In this document: positions 11,201-23,898 of the stretch, in pieces
How the letters are laid out: every line of letters starts with the position of its first letter
Position numbering within the stretch: position 1 is the stretch's first letter
NCBI GenBank assembly: GCA_951213105.1
Contig: OX578147.1
Span: forward strand, 124,341,642 to 124,405,641
DNA length: 64,000 bases
Direction of reading: 5' to 3'
DNA from: Amaurobius ferox
Lineage: Eukaryota; Arthropoda; Arachnida; Araneae; Amaurobiidae
Notes under the pieces: generated by a model
Seen by the model: only the letters and a program-made list of their open reading frames with translations
The model's database searches: none
Told to the model about the DNA's origin: nothing
Made by a program: the position numbers and the translations under genes

Positions 11201-12728
11201 TATTTTTTTTTTTACCACAACATCCCTGCCCTAGTCACAATGAATAACGCAATAGTGGTAAAATGACTTATCATCATTAATATTGTTGCCATTAAGTCCC
11301 TTGAGCATTGCAGTGCGATTGACAAAGCGCGCAAGCGAGCGCTTGTGTGTATAGAGGAGTTATTGTCGAACAGATAAAAGCAAGATGCGTGCAACTCAAA
11401 TGTTAAGAAACATGAACACTTCGTTTCCTTGCTTACTGCTTTGTAAATGTGCCAGCACTTGGAGCTCGGGAGGATTTGTCTTTTATAATTTAAAATTTTC
11501 AATGAATGCTCAGCGAATTTCGTTATTTTTTTTTACCATAACATCCCTGCCCTAGTCACAATGAATAACCCAATAGTGGTAAAATGACTTATTATCATTA
11601 ATATTGTTGCCATTAAGTCCCTTGAGCATTGCAGTGCGATTGGCAAAGCGCGCAAGCGAGCGCTTGTGTGTATAGAGGAGTTATTGTCGAACAGATAAAA
11701 GCAAGATGCGTGCAACTCAAATGTTAAGAAACATGATCACTTCGTTTCCTTGCTTACTGCTTTGTAAATGTGACAGCACTTGGAGCTCGGGAAGATTTGA
11801 CTTTTATAATTTAAAATTTTCAATGAATGCTCGGCAAATTTCGTTATTTTTTTTTTTACCACAACATCCCTGCCCTAGTCACAATGAATAACCCAATAGT
11901 GGTAAAATGACTTATTATCATTAATATTGTTGCCATTAAGTCCCTTGAGCATTGCAGTGCGATTGACAAAGCGCGCAAGCGAGCGCTTGTGTGTATAGAG
12001 GAGTTATTGTCGAACAGATGAAAGCAAGATGCGTGCAACTCAAATGTTAAGAAACATGATCACTTCGTTTCCTTGCTTACTGCTTTGTAAATGTGACAGC
12101 ACTTGGAGCTCGGGAGGATTTGACTTTTATAATTTAAAATTTTCAATGAATGCTCGGCAAATTTCGTTATTTTTTTTTTTTACCACAACATCCCTGCCCT
12201 AGTCACAATGAATAACGCAATAGTGGTAAAATGACTTATCATCATTAATATTGTTGCCATTAAGTCCCTTGAGCATTGCAGTGCGATTGACAAAGCGCGC
12301 AAGCGAGCGCTTGTGTGTATAGAGGAGTTATTGTCGAACAGATAAAAGCAAGATGCGTGCAACTCAAATGTTAAGAAACATGATCACTTCGTTTCCTTGC
12401 TTACTGCTTTGTAAATGTGACAGCACTTGGAGCTCGGGAGGATTTGACTTTTATAATTTAAAATTTTCAATGAATGCTCGGCAAATTTCGTTATTTTTTT
12501 TTTTTTACCACAACATCCCTGCCCTAGTCACAATGAATAACGCAATAGTGGTAAAATGACTTATCATCATTAATATTGTTGCCATTAAGTCCCTTGAGCA
12601 TTGCAGTGCGATTGACAAAGCGCGCAAGCGAGCGCTTGTGTGTATAGAGGAGTTATTGTCGAACAGATAAAAGCAAGATGCGTGCAACTCAAATGTTAAG
12701 AAACATGATCACTTCGTTTCCTTGCTTA
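8212..12728. repeat. 321-bp satellite, 14 monomers with A-B-C higher-order structure
   Basis: Monomers start at CTTGCTTACTGCTTTG: 8212, 8533, 8854, 9177, 9498, 9819, 10142, 10463, 10784, 11105, 11428, 11749, 12072 and 12396. Lengths are 321-325 bp. Size changes fall mainly in one poly-T run. Three variants are diagnosed by linked sites. A has TTTGTCTTTT, CAGCGAATTT and CCATAAC. B has TTTGACTTTT, CGGCAAATTT and CCATAAC. C has CCACAAC, ACGCAATAG and GATTGACAAAG. The order is ABC ABC AB AC A(B/C) C C. The first two ABC trimers are each exactly 965 bp. Each monomer holds a GC-rich near-palindrome, CAAGCGAGCGCTTG. A 60-codon minus-strand frame is open in most monomers, but its variants are replacements, so it is not called a gene. 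Confidence 0.95.
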
Positions 12729-15700
12729 AAAAATTATCAAAACATACCAGATTTGCATGGTATTTTATATACTAAATTTATTTGATAAAATAAGTTAGAC
12801 AATGTTAGATTTTGTATCACGTGACAGCATTGTGATTTTGTGCATGTTCAGTTGACAAAATCCAAATGTTTGCTGCATTTACAGAAAAAATGGTATGCAA
12901 CAGACAAATAAAATTGTAGGCAATATAGGCATTAAAATCCGAGAAAATTAAATGAAACAAAAATGTTCCATTGACTTACTTGTTTTAAACTGTGTTGTCT
13001 AAAGGCATGTTCATATAATCTAACTTATTGGGATCAAAATGTTGATGCATTGTGTATACTGAATATACTTATAATTCAAATAAGCCAGATTTTGTTTTGG
13101 TTGGAAAAGTTGGCCATATCAGAAGTATCAAAGAGAGCGTTTATAATAGCGTTTCAGACATTTTGATCACAGTAAGTTTGATCGTATAATCACACCTTAA
13201 AGAAATGAAATACCAATGAAGAAATGCAATTTATTTTCATTTTTTTTTCTATACAAGACCAGCGGCAACAATTGATTAACAACATCTTCGTTCTAGGAAA
13301 ATGAGAAGGTTGTGAATGGAAAGAAACATTTCATAAATATCGCGTATAATGTTTTATTCTTCAAGAAAAAGCCTTAGTTTAAGAAACAAATGTCTGGATG
13401 AGCAATAAACACCTCCTCTCGGAGTAATACTGAGATATATAACTACATGGAGTAATTGCCACTGATTATTCTACACGGAGCAGAACAATGCATCCTAGTC
13501 AAGCAATCTATACGGCAGAAGTCCGCAACATTTACGCCATCATGGTGGATCGGCATTTAAAAACGTTATTCCAGTTATAGGAACACATCAAATTATAATT
13601 ACATACACTTGCAAGATCACCATGGTGGCCGCGAGCAACAATTAGTGGACCTCTGCAATATGGATAAATGACACAAACAGTTAATGTATCAATCTCCAAT
13701 TTTGCTTATACTGAAGGGGAGGGGGTTAACAGTAGAAAGCTCGACATATTATGACTAAAAATATAACTTCAGGCTTCGGGAGTTGAAAATATATCCTTAG
13801 GCGTTCTTGTGGGAATGAATATTTTATGTGCAGATTAAATGTCTACTGATGGGTCAAAAAGATATAATTTCAAATTGCCAAGAATTTTATTTTTTCTGTT
13901 CTATAAGTCAAATATTTCAATTTTCACACTGTTGCAGCTATGGGTGAACTGGCTATAGAACTGTTACTATAGAACACTGCCGAAGACCTGTTTGTTTGGT
14001 CTTCCATGGTGCTGGCCAGTGTAAGATTGATTTTTAAAATCACCGTTTTATCATTTAGATGCACAATAGCTAAATGAAAGCCTTTAAATGTTCAAAATAA
14101 CTGGATCGATTTTGTGGTTCCAATCAGCTTTTTGTAGCAACTATGGTATATGGAGATTGATTTCTCCATACGTGAATACTACTTTATGATAAAAGATTTA
14201 TCTGAATTTTTTAATTCTTGGTAATTTTCGCAAAAACAATTTAATCACCAGATTTCAATTAACGTTAAGTAGTTTGATATAATAGAAAAAAATGAGTATT
14301 GGGTAAATGCATTAAAATTACATGCGTCTGTATTCCTATAATTTATACATATATATCTACTTTTAATCGGTGTGAATAATAAAAATAATCTGTTTCCCCA
14401 ATATAAACCGTTTAACGCAGGATTTCATTAAATATTTTCCATGTAGGTCAATTGAGCTGTGATATTTTTGCTTTTGAATCTAGAGGTGAAAATGGCACTT
14501 ATTATTCCATGTAGCAATATAGCTCAGTAAAGTAGAACCCAACTCAGCACTTGCATACTGGTGTCGGTTCCTGCGTTCTTAAGGCTTGAAATGCGACGAG
14601 CATGCAATGAAAGGATAATATCAAAAACCCATATGCTGGAAGCCGAATGGCGACAGAAACAGACTGATGACGGCTATTGACGAAACTTGGAAAACAGTAG
14701 AATTGGCAAACGCAATGAGAGGCTGTAGCTTTGATTTGTTCAGTTCACGGGGCTCCGTACACAAGAAGTGATATACAGAACTGTTTTTTCCGAAACATTT
14801 CTGGCAGTCTGTTCTTCATCTAAGAACGTTTATTGTTCTATTAGTTAATTAATCTGTGATTTAAATATTTCCGGTAACTTTGTAAAGGTGTCGGAATAAA
14901 AACGCAGGTATCTTTTGATAAAAACAGTTTTATTCTTAAACAGTAGAAATCATAATATAAACTCCATTAACGTAATTTACAATAATAAATCAGAATGTAC
15001 ATGGTCCACCCTTCCTACTATCGTCTGCATCCACACACGCCACGCTACATGTACCAACTCGTACTATCTCCCACCATCTCCTCTCGCCCAACTTCTCGTG
15101 CTTTGCACTTCGTCTTTTTTTAACCTGGTTGCCAGCACCGTCCGCAATCTGTTCAGCTGTTATTTAAATCTAGACTCTTCTTTCCCTGGGGAAGATACTT
15201 CTTGAAAAATAAGAAGTTGAGAATTGAAATTGTTAATTCTTACAAGTTGTTCGTTGTAAAACAACCATAACCAGTTCAATTTATACAGACGTATGTATAT
15301 AAAATGTTCTGAATGATCTAGAATGAAATGAAATGTTTTCGATTAACGTGTATTTTGATGATTGAGATGGGCGACTTGGAACCAATTAAATATTCCAAGG
15401 CTTTGTTTACATATTTGAAAATTCATTTTATTTTAACAATTCGCTAAAGATAATTAAATTTTCTTAAAATAGGAAACATATCATTTTCTTATATGGGTTT
15501 TTTAATAGGATACTTGATTTATATGAATCTGCATTATTAAAACGTGATAGAGATCAATTTTTTTTGTTTGTATGTCACATAGATTTACGATGCCTCTGAT
15601 TGACTTCGGGCATCGCGTTTTTTTTTTTTAAAATGCAGATTTAGATCGGAGAACGTATTTGAAATATTCGAGATTTCAAAAAATTTCATAGATTTTAAAA

Positions 15701-16079
15701 TATTTTCGAAAAACCTTATAAAAATTATATCAAATCGGCCCCGTCCTAAGATCCCGTTCTTATTAATTTTTCTATCAGCGATATCGAATCTTTTTCTTGA
15801 AACGGGAGCTGGAGGCTTTTTGAAGGAAGTGAAGGAAGAACCGGAATTTTGAAAAAGTCGATAGTCTTTTTTTTTTTTTTCAAATTTTTAAAAATGGCCA
15901 AATCATCAAAAATCTCGGAAAAGGAAAACGAGGGAAGTCATTTTAAAAATATAACTCGCATCCCAATTTTGGCGCTACGATCTCCATTTTTTCTTTTAAA
16001 CAGAAGTTGGGAAAATGTTGCTCAAGTATCGAAATTATGCATTACTTCTTGTCTTATGCACGTATTTCTTCTAGCGGAG
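12729..16079. other. No recognisable gene
   Basis: AT-rich unique-looking sequence after the satellite. The stretch 14880-15200 carries an AATAAA-type signal on the minus strand (complement of TTTATT near 14930) and a GC-richer C/T run. It could be a worn LTR, but no matching ends were found. Nothing else is supported. Confidence 0.45.
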
Positions 16080-17130
16080 CCTCATTTGTTAGTATTTCAT
16101 TAATATTTGTTAAATTTAGTGATATAGAATTGTTCTATATCAGTAATTCCAACCTTTTTCTGCTCGCTTTTCCCTTGACTAAAAATATTTGCTTATATTT
16201 TTTAAAGTTAATGATGCAGTATATCATTCAGTCTCAACATTTTTTCACTTCCGAATTCCTTTGACTATAAATACATTCATAAATGTTTAGTAAGTTTAAT
16301 GATATAGAAATTTTTTGCATCAGTAATTCATAACCTTTTTCCAATAGTGGGTACCCTTCGCTAGAAATACATTGATAAATGTTTGTTAAGTTTAATGATA
16401 TAGAATTTTTCTGTATCAATAATTCAAGACATTTTTTTACTAGAGAATCTCCTTGACTAGAAATACAATCATTAATGTTTAAATTTAATGATATAGATTT
16501 GTTGTGTATCGGTAATTCCCAACTTTCTTTCACTCTCGAATTCCTTTGACTAGAAATATTTTTATAAATCTTTGTTAAGTTTAATGATATAGAATTGTTC
16601 TATATCAGTAATTCATAACATTTTTCCACTAGCGAATCTCTTTGATTAGAAATACATTCATTAATATTTAAGTTTAATGATATAGATTTGTTGTGTATCA
16701 GTAATTCCCAACCTGTTTTCACTCGCGAATCCTCTTGACTAGAAATATATTTATAAATATTTGTTAAGTTTAATGATATAGAAATGTTCTATATCAGTAA
16801 TTCATAACATTTTTCTACTAGAAAATCTCCTTGACTAGAAATACATTCATTAATGTTTAAGTTTAATGATATAGATTTGTTGTGTATCAGAAATTCCCAA
16901 TCTATTTTCACTCGCGAATTCCCTTGACTAGAAGTATATTCATAAACGTTTGTTAAGTTTAATGATATAGAATTGTTTCTTATTAGTAATTTCCACTCTT
17001 TTTCATTTAGGAATCTCCTTGACTAGAAATACATTCATTAATGCTTGTTAAGTTTGATGATATAGAATTGTTGTGTATCAGTAATTCCTAACATTTTTGA
17101 ACTCACGAATACCCTTGAGTAGAAATACAC
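16080..17130. repeat. Dimeric satellite of 93- and 96-bp monomers
   Basis: The anchor GATATAGA occurs at 16121, 16301, 16397, 16490, 16586, 16679, 16775, 16868, 16964 and 17059, with a worn unit near 16207. Spacings alternate 96, 93, 96, 93, 96, 93, 96, 95, giving a 189-bp dimer. One monomer type carries the inverted repeat TGATATAGAA-TTG-TTCTATATCA, perfect at 16120, 16585 and (with ATG as loop) 16774. The other carries a weaker hairpin with TTGTGTATCA. On the minus strand every unit reads as a related peptide (ELLIQKNSISLN, then NIYECISSQ). The spacings are multiples of three, but several units have TAG in place of CAG. Confidence 0.9.
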
Positions 17131-18160
17131 TTTTCGACAGAGATATACTTTTGTAAACCCCTTCCACTAGGATATTTTCGTGGCAGTAATTCCCTTCATC
17201 CCAATTTTTGAAATAATTGTGCTCAAAATATGTATTGTTCATTACAACCACAAATTTTCACATACCTATGAAGCTGCTCTCTAATTTGTGGGAGATTTAG
17301 CGACAGATTGGTCGACTGATCGGAAACCACTGTTCTAAGTCATAATAACAAAAAATTTTGAAAGGTAATATGCTTGGATAATTTTTCAGCCTGAGAAAAC
17401 TTTCCCTAAGATTCAGATAAATGCCTGAAATGTTTCGGAAAGGACTCCAGTATCTCAAGGGCATGGTTTTATGTCAACAGTATCTTTTAACTGTGCTAAG
17501 TATGAAAGGTTGCTGATGTTTTAATGTGTCAATGGAATTATTTAATGTGTCAATGGAATTATTTGCATCGTACATGAAGAATGGGGATCATGATTTACAT
17601 TTAAATGGATGGTTAAATCAGCCACAGACAATTGAAAGAACATTGTCGACATATAGTGAAAATTATATACTTGCAGTCTCTGAGTAACGTAATGGAAAAC
17701 CATAATTTGGTGGCAATATCTAAATGGAACATATAGCACCTGACCTCCTGAGCACATTTTGAGCACTTTTAGAACTACACGTGCATGTACCTATGTTAAC
17801 CTATGGACACATAGTCATTGCCCTTTAGCTCGTTCATATTTTAGGACATTTACCGCCTTTTCTGCCCAAGCACAGATTATGAAATGAGAAAGGCTTATGC
17901 TTTTAATTTAACAACCGGTAAAATAGAAGTAATTTTTTTTAATATTTATTGAAAAAGTAACCTGTTCATGTTACAAAAATATCTTGAAATACGTCTAATT
18001 ATTTCATCAATATTTCAAAAAAGCAGAAACATTCCTATTCTTAACATCTATTCTTGACAAAAAGCAGTAAGAAAAAATTCTAAAACCTAAATAAACTAAA
18101 GGTTAAGGACTATTTTCCCAAAGATTGACATGGTGAAAATGTAACATACGGCTACAGAAA
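17131..18160. other. No recognisable gene; one 22-bp direct duplication
   Basis: AT-rich. A 22-bp duplication (TTTAATGTGTCAATGGAATT) lies near 17519-17562. No frame resembles a known protein. Confidence 0.45.
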
Positions 18161-18660
18161 AGTATCTTAAGGTTTGCACGGGCCAAAATTTCACAGTTTT
18201 ACCCGTCCTGGCTTACATTACCAGCGTTCGAATCCGTCCCAAAGGTAAAGAAATATTCGAATGTAAATCCCAAGTTCGGCCAGGCTCGATAATTCTAGAA
18301 TTTCTTCTTGGTTGAGCCCGAAATGATGCGTATTATTAATTTTTCAAAACAGATGGACAATTTTCTGACAAAGTTAAAGTAGAATTTTTTTTAAAAACAT
18401 TTTATCTTTACACGGCTTCGCAAAATAATTTAGATTTACTTTAATGAATTTCACTTCAAAAATTTTAAACATTGAATACGCCTGTTTGAATGTTTAATGA
18501 CTTGTCCAATTCTGAATTTTAAAAAATAAAACTCGACTTCAGACAGATCTGGTCCGGCCCAAACTGATGAGAATTCTTAAAAATTATATTCAGAGTCCAA
18601 TCTCTGACCCGATCAACGGGTCGAGCTGGCTTTAAGCCCTTGCGTTAGACCTCTAGTCTG
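18161..18660. other. Possible worn mobile element with B-box-like site
   Basis: GC-richer than its surroundings. It contains a B-box match (GTTCGAATCC near 18225) preceded by GGGCC and CCTGGCTTAC-like sequence, with partly complementary GGCC/GGGTCGAGCTGG-type sequence near 18555-18635. No defined ends or tRNA fold. I cannot classify it. Confidence 0.25.
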
Positions 18661-18962
18661 AATTGTGGACAAAAAATCTCTCAATAAATGTACATATCGT
18701 TAGGAAATTTTACGTGTAGATATATATTATGTTAAAAGGTGGTACAAGATATAGAATCTAAAAAGAATATTAGAAAATTATTCGAAATTTATGATATTTA
18801 TAATATTACTTTCGAAGAAGAAACAGTAATCTTCGGAACAACGGTAGTAGTATATGCCGGAACATGATAGTTTGAATCAATGTAAAAGGAATAATAATAT
18901 GTATTAACACAAGTCATTTGAATAGATGCAGTTCAACGCGACTGGTCTGTTCACAAATTTTT

Positions 18963-19740
18963 CGCTGAATAATTGTAATGCATAGTAAATATTCCTAATT
19001 TTAAACAGCTAATTTGGATTAGATAGTTAAATTTCAGTGCATAATTTTTGTATGATAGTGAGTTTTGTATTCTAAAATCAATACAGGAAGCCTACTACCA
19101 TCGAGGAGTGAGAACTTCCTTTACTTTCTTTCTAATATTTCCTTGAAGAAAGCAGACAATTTTCCTGTGCCTGTTTTAAAAAGGAAGTATTAAAAAGTTA
19201 TAGCATTCTTTAATGTTAATTGAGCTGTGATACAAAATGGCTAAGATAATTGAGGGTCAAATATTCTATCTATTGATCGATCATTTTTCGTTGAATAATT
19301 GGAATGCATACTAGATATTACTAATTTTAAACAGCTAATTTGAATTAGATAGTAAAATATTGGTGCAGAATTTTAGTATAATTGTGAGTTTTGTATTCTA
19401 AAATCAATATAGAACGCCTACTTCCATCGAGAAGTGAGAACTCCGATGCTTTCTTTCTAATACTTCCTTAAAGAAAGCAAGCAATTTTCCTACACTTGCT
19501 TTCAAGGAAGTATTAAAAAGTTGCATCATTCTTCAATGTTAACTGAAATGTGATACAAAAATGGTTAAGATAATTGAAAGTTAAGTAATCTATCTATGGA
19601 TCGATCATTTTTGGTTGAATAATTGGAATGCGTAGTAAATATTACTAATTTTAAACAGCTAATTTGAATTGGATAGTTACATATTTGTGCAAAATTTTTG
19701 TATGGTAGTGATTTTGAATTCTAAAATTTGTTTTCCATTC
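18963..19740 (+). repeat. 325-bp tandem repeat, about 2.4 copies
   Basis: CGCTGAATAATTGTAATGC (18963), CGTTGAATAATTGGAATGC (19289) and GGTTGAATAATTGGAATGC (19613) mark units 326 and 324 bp apart. Shared content includes TAATTTTAAACAGCTAATTT, CCATCGAG(G/A)AGTGAGAAC and GGAAGTATTAAAAAGTT. Moderately diverged; no coding content is seen. The unit length is close to, but the sequence unrelated to, the satellite at 8212. Confidence 0.8.
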
Positions 19741-22204
19741 TTTTTCATTGAATGATTGCAGAATGTCAGAAATAGGCGGAGCTCGTTTTAGTTGATAAGT
19801 TATAGTTTCCTACGTAAATTCAGATTTTAGTACGAATATTTTAAGTGATCCGGGTATGTAACTTTTGCGAACTTTATAAAACTTGTCTAACAGGAATAAC
19901 AGGATTTGGCATAAACATAAAATGTATCATATATTAACCAGAATTCGATTAAATAAACATTTTTTCTTAAAGTCACTTTTGAGATCTTCCTATAATTCAA
20001 AGTACATTTATGAATTATAATTAGTACATATTTCTTAAAATTTTCTGGAGAATAATTTTTTTTAGAATTTTAAAATTATTTTTAATATTTTCATTGCGTG
20101 AAGATTATGTTTAACATTCGTAATAGTCAGGATATTACTGCGATCTTGCATAACAAAAAAGTTAAATATAATAAATATATATATTTCATCTACCTGTTGA
20201 GGTGTAAAATTAAACTTTTAGAGTTGCTTCATCCATATGAAATGAAACATTTTTATTGTCTAATGGACTACGCTTGATTGATCTGATGATTGATTATAAA
20301 ATGATTGATATGCATTTAAAATACAGTTTTAATTTATGTATTTGTTTCAATTCATAAGCAGTGTTAGTTCACGTATAGGGTGTTTATATATTTTATTCTG
20401 ACATTTGTGTAAATAGCTGTATCACCAGCGCGTATTTGTGAAAAATGTTTTCAAAAGTTAATATTGCCCAATGATAATTTGAACCTGAACCAATCATATT
20501 TTTATGATCTTCACAATCTTTTAACATTGTTTGAACGAAAATGTATTTCTGAAACACATTCTTTTATGTACATTACTTGCGAATGCATAGAAAATTAGCG
20601 TTTGAAATGAAGCATAAACTATTCTGGCGCAAAAAATAAATTTGCTTAATTTACCCATGAACTTTCTTTCAAATTATCTATTTTCCGGAGTTTATCGTCA
20701 AGAACACTCTAAAAAAAGTGTTATTTGCCTTTCATACTTTCTTTGGTTGCATTAATTATTTTTGAATAAAATTAATTTTATTTCTGTTATGTTTTCATTG
20801 GATTTTATTGCACGAGATGCTTGAAAAATATTGTGTAAATTTTAAACTCTACTGCTAAAGCAATAAAAAAAACTTCAAATGCAGACAAAAAATGTTTGTT
20901 TATGACTTTGATGGTTAATGGGATGTATTTTTCTATATACATTATCAGGCTATACAAAAATTGGTTCTCAGTGATAGGCAATGATCGACTAAGATATGCT
21001 TAATGCTTTTAAAACTTTTTATGAACATTAAATAAAGCATATATGATACTACTTGATGAAAAACTGATACCCGATATTCCCCCATAAGATGTGTAATTCT
21101 ATGGTAACGCACAGAGTTGAAAAAGATGAAATGGTGAAGTGCTTTGGTCAACAGCTTTGAGATACTAAATATCTGCCAGATTCACAACTTAGACATTGCT
21201 GTCAATTACAGGAAACTTACGCTGCTTTTACTCAATATTTAGCTGCTGGTTTTCAAACGCCTTTTTTGATGAAATTATCTATCATAACACAGAAACATAC
21301 ACGTTGAAATAATTAAATTTTTACTTTTGAGACTTTTCTGGAACCTTCAAAATTTGCCACTAAAATTTGATAGAAATACAATGAAAGACATGGGGGAGAA
21401 TTAATTAGTCCCAAAAATATATCGGTTTTGACTTTAGATACAGCGCTAGAGGAAATTATATAGTTCCAGGCATTATAAGGTAAAAAATACCATAACGCAC
21501 TGATAAATGAATAAAATGGCAAAGAATCGATATATTTTATTAGCAGCATATAGAATAAAAGCTCAACTTTGCTACTGGTTTCGTTTGGAAGCTAAAAGTG
21601 CTTCCATCACCAGAACTTCAAATAGAATAATTTATCCAGGAAAGGTAAACTGACCTAAAATGTAATGCTACCTATTGCCGTCTTTGTTGCAATTTTCTGT
21701 GTTTCTTGTACCGGCAAGTAACACACATTTTGCTACCAATACTAGTTGATAAGGCAATTATTGCTCCAGACGCTGCTAATTGAAGATTTCCATGTCTTTG
21801 TTATTCATTTGTCATTATATTAGAATGTTTTTTATTCCATGAAGTGTCATATTCCTTCCTTTTGATAGATTTTAGAGCAAAACTTTTCACGGAATCCCTA
21901 TTTCTATGCCTTGAATAGTATTCATGCTATATTTGACAGCAAGTCGTTGTAAGTTAAAACTGCAAGATACTCTTAATAGGGAAAGTTTTATTGTGGCCAC
22001 TTTATATGCTTTAATTGATTTTATCGAATTCTAATTTTGCAAAAGAGAAATAGCACTTAAATGTTACCCACACTTTTGAGATATTTCTTGATAGTTATAT
22101 TTTCTCTATCAAAATATGGCATATAAATATCAAATAAATGTATAAATTTTCATATAACCTTACATAAGGGATCAAGGCAGCGCTCACTGTTGAACAGCAA
22201 CACA
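19741..22204. other. No recognisable gene (downstream of dlg)
   Basis: AT-rich with short chance frames. No repeats, RNA genes or protein similarities are supported here. Confidence 0.5.
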
Positions 22205-22653
22205 TTTAATTGTCCGCTTATTTCTTTATTGAAACAGACATAGTATCTCGAAGGCATTGGCTTTGATTTCATTATTTCTGTGTAGAAACACTACCGAGGA
22301 GATACTGGAGTAATACTGTCATTGTAACAACGGAAGCTCAGAGATGCGGGACAAACAATGCACATAGCATTGTTATACCAGAGACACATAGTGTGGTATT
22401 GCGGTAGACAAAGACAAAAAACTGGGTAGGATATGAACAGAAACAAGGAATGCAGTCAGAAATATCATTGAGGAGTGCGGTATTCGATTGCCACACCACC
22501 CTGCCTCGACTTCTGAACATCACGATGTCCTCCACAGTGTGGCGCAAAGCCGCCCGAACGTCAACTCTGTTCCAGAAAGAATGGAATTGACTTGGGCTCT
22601 TTCTTCAGTAAGGTGAATCCATAGAATTTGTTATGATGTTTTGGCGATTGTTC
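22205..22653 (-). other. dlg1: Likely dlg 3' UTR
   Basis: Directly follows the dlg stop codon on the minus strand and is GC-richer than flanking DNA between about 22330 and 22620. A poly(A) signal AATAAA (complement of 22225-22230), followed by G/T-rich sequence (TGTGTTGCTGTT), would place cleavage near 22205-22210. Inferred from position and signal only. Confidence 0.45.
22225..22230 (-). promoter_or_regulatory. Candidate dlg poly(A) signal
   Basis: AATAAA on the minus strand about 425 nt after the stop codon, with a G/T-rich element downstream. It is the first AATAAA noticed after the stop. Confidence 0.4.
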
Positions 22654-22760
22654 TCAGAGTTTTTCTTTTGCTGGGATCCAAATCGTTGGTCCAGACTGTT
22701 CTCGTATAACGTCCTTCACTTTTGCATAGATTTCTTCTGGTGTATCTCCCATCACAACAG
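22654..22760 (-). CDS. dlg1: dlg exon (last coding): GK domain C-terminus and stop
   Basis: A 107-nt coding exon. Acceptor TCTCTTACAG occupies 22770-22761; the stop TGA occupies 22656-22654. With the G left by the previous exon it reads [19 protein letters not shown] and ends WIPAKEKL, the characteristic DLG C-terminus. Discs large proteins are membrane-associated guanylate kinase scaffolds at septate/adherens junctions and synapses, acting with Scribble and Lgl in epithelial polarity. This segment is the last strand/helix part of the GK-like domain. Strong family match by eye. Confidence 0.95.
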
Positions 22761-23127
22761 CTGTAAGAGATTAAAGTGCATTGTAATTTAAATAGAGACT
22801 GACAGTAAAATATACCTAATTAAGTGTGCAGATAAAGATCCTGACCATGAAGGTTCCTAAAAAGAACCTCCTTTGTCTCAATATAATGATGGCCCTCACT
22901 ACAACGAATCAGGGGAAATTTTTTCTTGTCTTTCTGTATGTGTCGATTCAAGAGATGATTCTTTTAAAAGTACAACAAGGATCTTTGTATTGTGGTCATA
23001 ACCATTGGGGCACGAGAGGGGAAAATATTAATTATTCCATACTTTTCATAGCTATATATATGGAGGATTCGTTAAGTATGATATTTTTGTTGCGAACTTA
23101 ATTTTAAAAGCATATTAATAAAAAAAA

Positions 23128-23898
23128 TCTGATGTGGGCAGCACATGACTTTCCCTGCAGACTTATATTAACGTTGTCTTTATTTTAATTAAATTTATTT
23201 CACTTTTAATTCAATTTTCGTTCTCATTCGGTAACCGGACTTATTTTCAAAGGTGGCGTAGAGAAAATACGGAAAAATAAAATATCTCGAGAACGGCTAG
23301 TCCTAGCGTAATGGGGTTGCTCTTATTATTTTCGTCGTTAAAAATTACGTATTAAACGAGCATTTAATGGATATACTTGAGTATACCTAGCTCTTTAGTT
23401 TAGATTTTGACGATTTTTGCGGGCCATTTTGCAAAAAAAGGCAGGTTATTTTTTCTCGAATCGTACCAAAATCTAATCAGCACCAGGGTAAACCACAAGT
23501 GACTCATCTACCAAATTTTGTGAAATTTGGTCCATTAGTTTTTCAGTTAGAGTGGATACAAGCTTTTGCGGGCCATTTCGCAAAAAAGGCGGGTTCTTTT
23601 ATTCCAAATCGTATCCAAAACTAATCAGCACCAGACTCGCCCACAAGTGACTTACCTACCAAATGTTGTGAAATTCGGTCGATTAGTTTTTTAGTTAGAG
23701 CGGATACAAAATCTGCACAGACAGACAGACAGACAGACAGACACACAGACACACACACAGACGTCACGCTAAAAATGGTTTTTTCGTATTCCAGAGGTCT
23801 CGAAACGTGTAGATCCGTCGAAAACTCGAGTTGTGATTTTCAGCATGATTCCAATACTTTCCCTATACATTACCATGTATTGCAGGGAAAGTAAAAAA
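23128..23898 (+). mobile_element. Helentron-like non-autonomous element (HINE-like), copy 1
   Basis: Starts TCTGATGTGGGC after an A run. Just inside the start is ACTTTCCCTGCAG, which recurs inverted at the 3' end (CAGGGAAAGT). The 3' end forms a hairpin, TACTTTCCCTATACAT with its complement ATGTATTGCAGGGAAAGTA. An internal GACA/CA microsatellite lies at about 23718-23760. Subterminal inverted repeats, a 3' palindrome and a central microsatellite are the known hallmarks of Helentron-associated elements such as DINE-1. Copy 2 follows directly, head to tail. Lies in the last dlg intron. Confidence 0.6.

Noticed and set aside
8317..12687. Sixty-codon minus-strand frames, open in most of the 14 satellite monomers
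   Set aside because: They are the same satellite read repeatedly. The differences between copies are amino-acid replacements (Pro/Ser, Ile/Met, Gly/Ala, Tyr/His), and no start context or splice signals single them out. Openness follows from homogenisation.
14880..15300. Minus-strand LTR suggested by a poly(A) signal and a GC-richer stretch
   Set aside because: No inverted TG/CA ends with a target duplication could be found.
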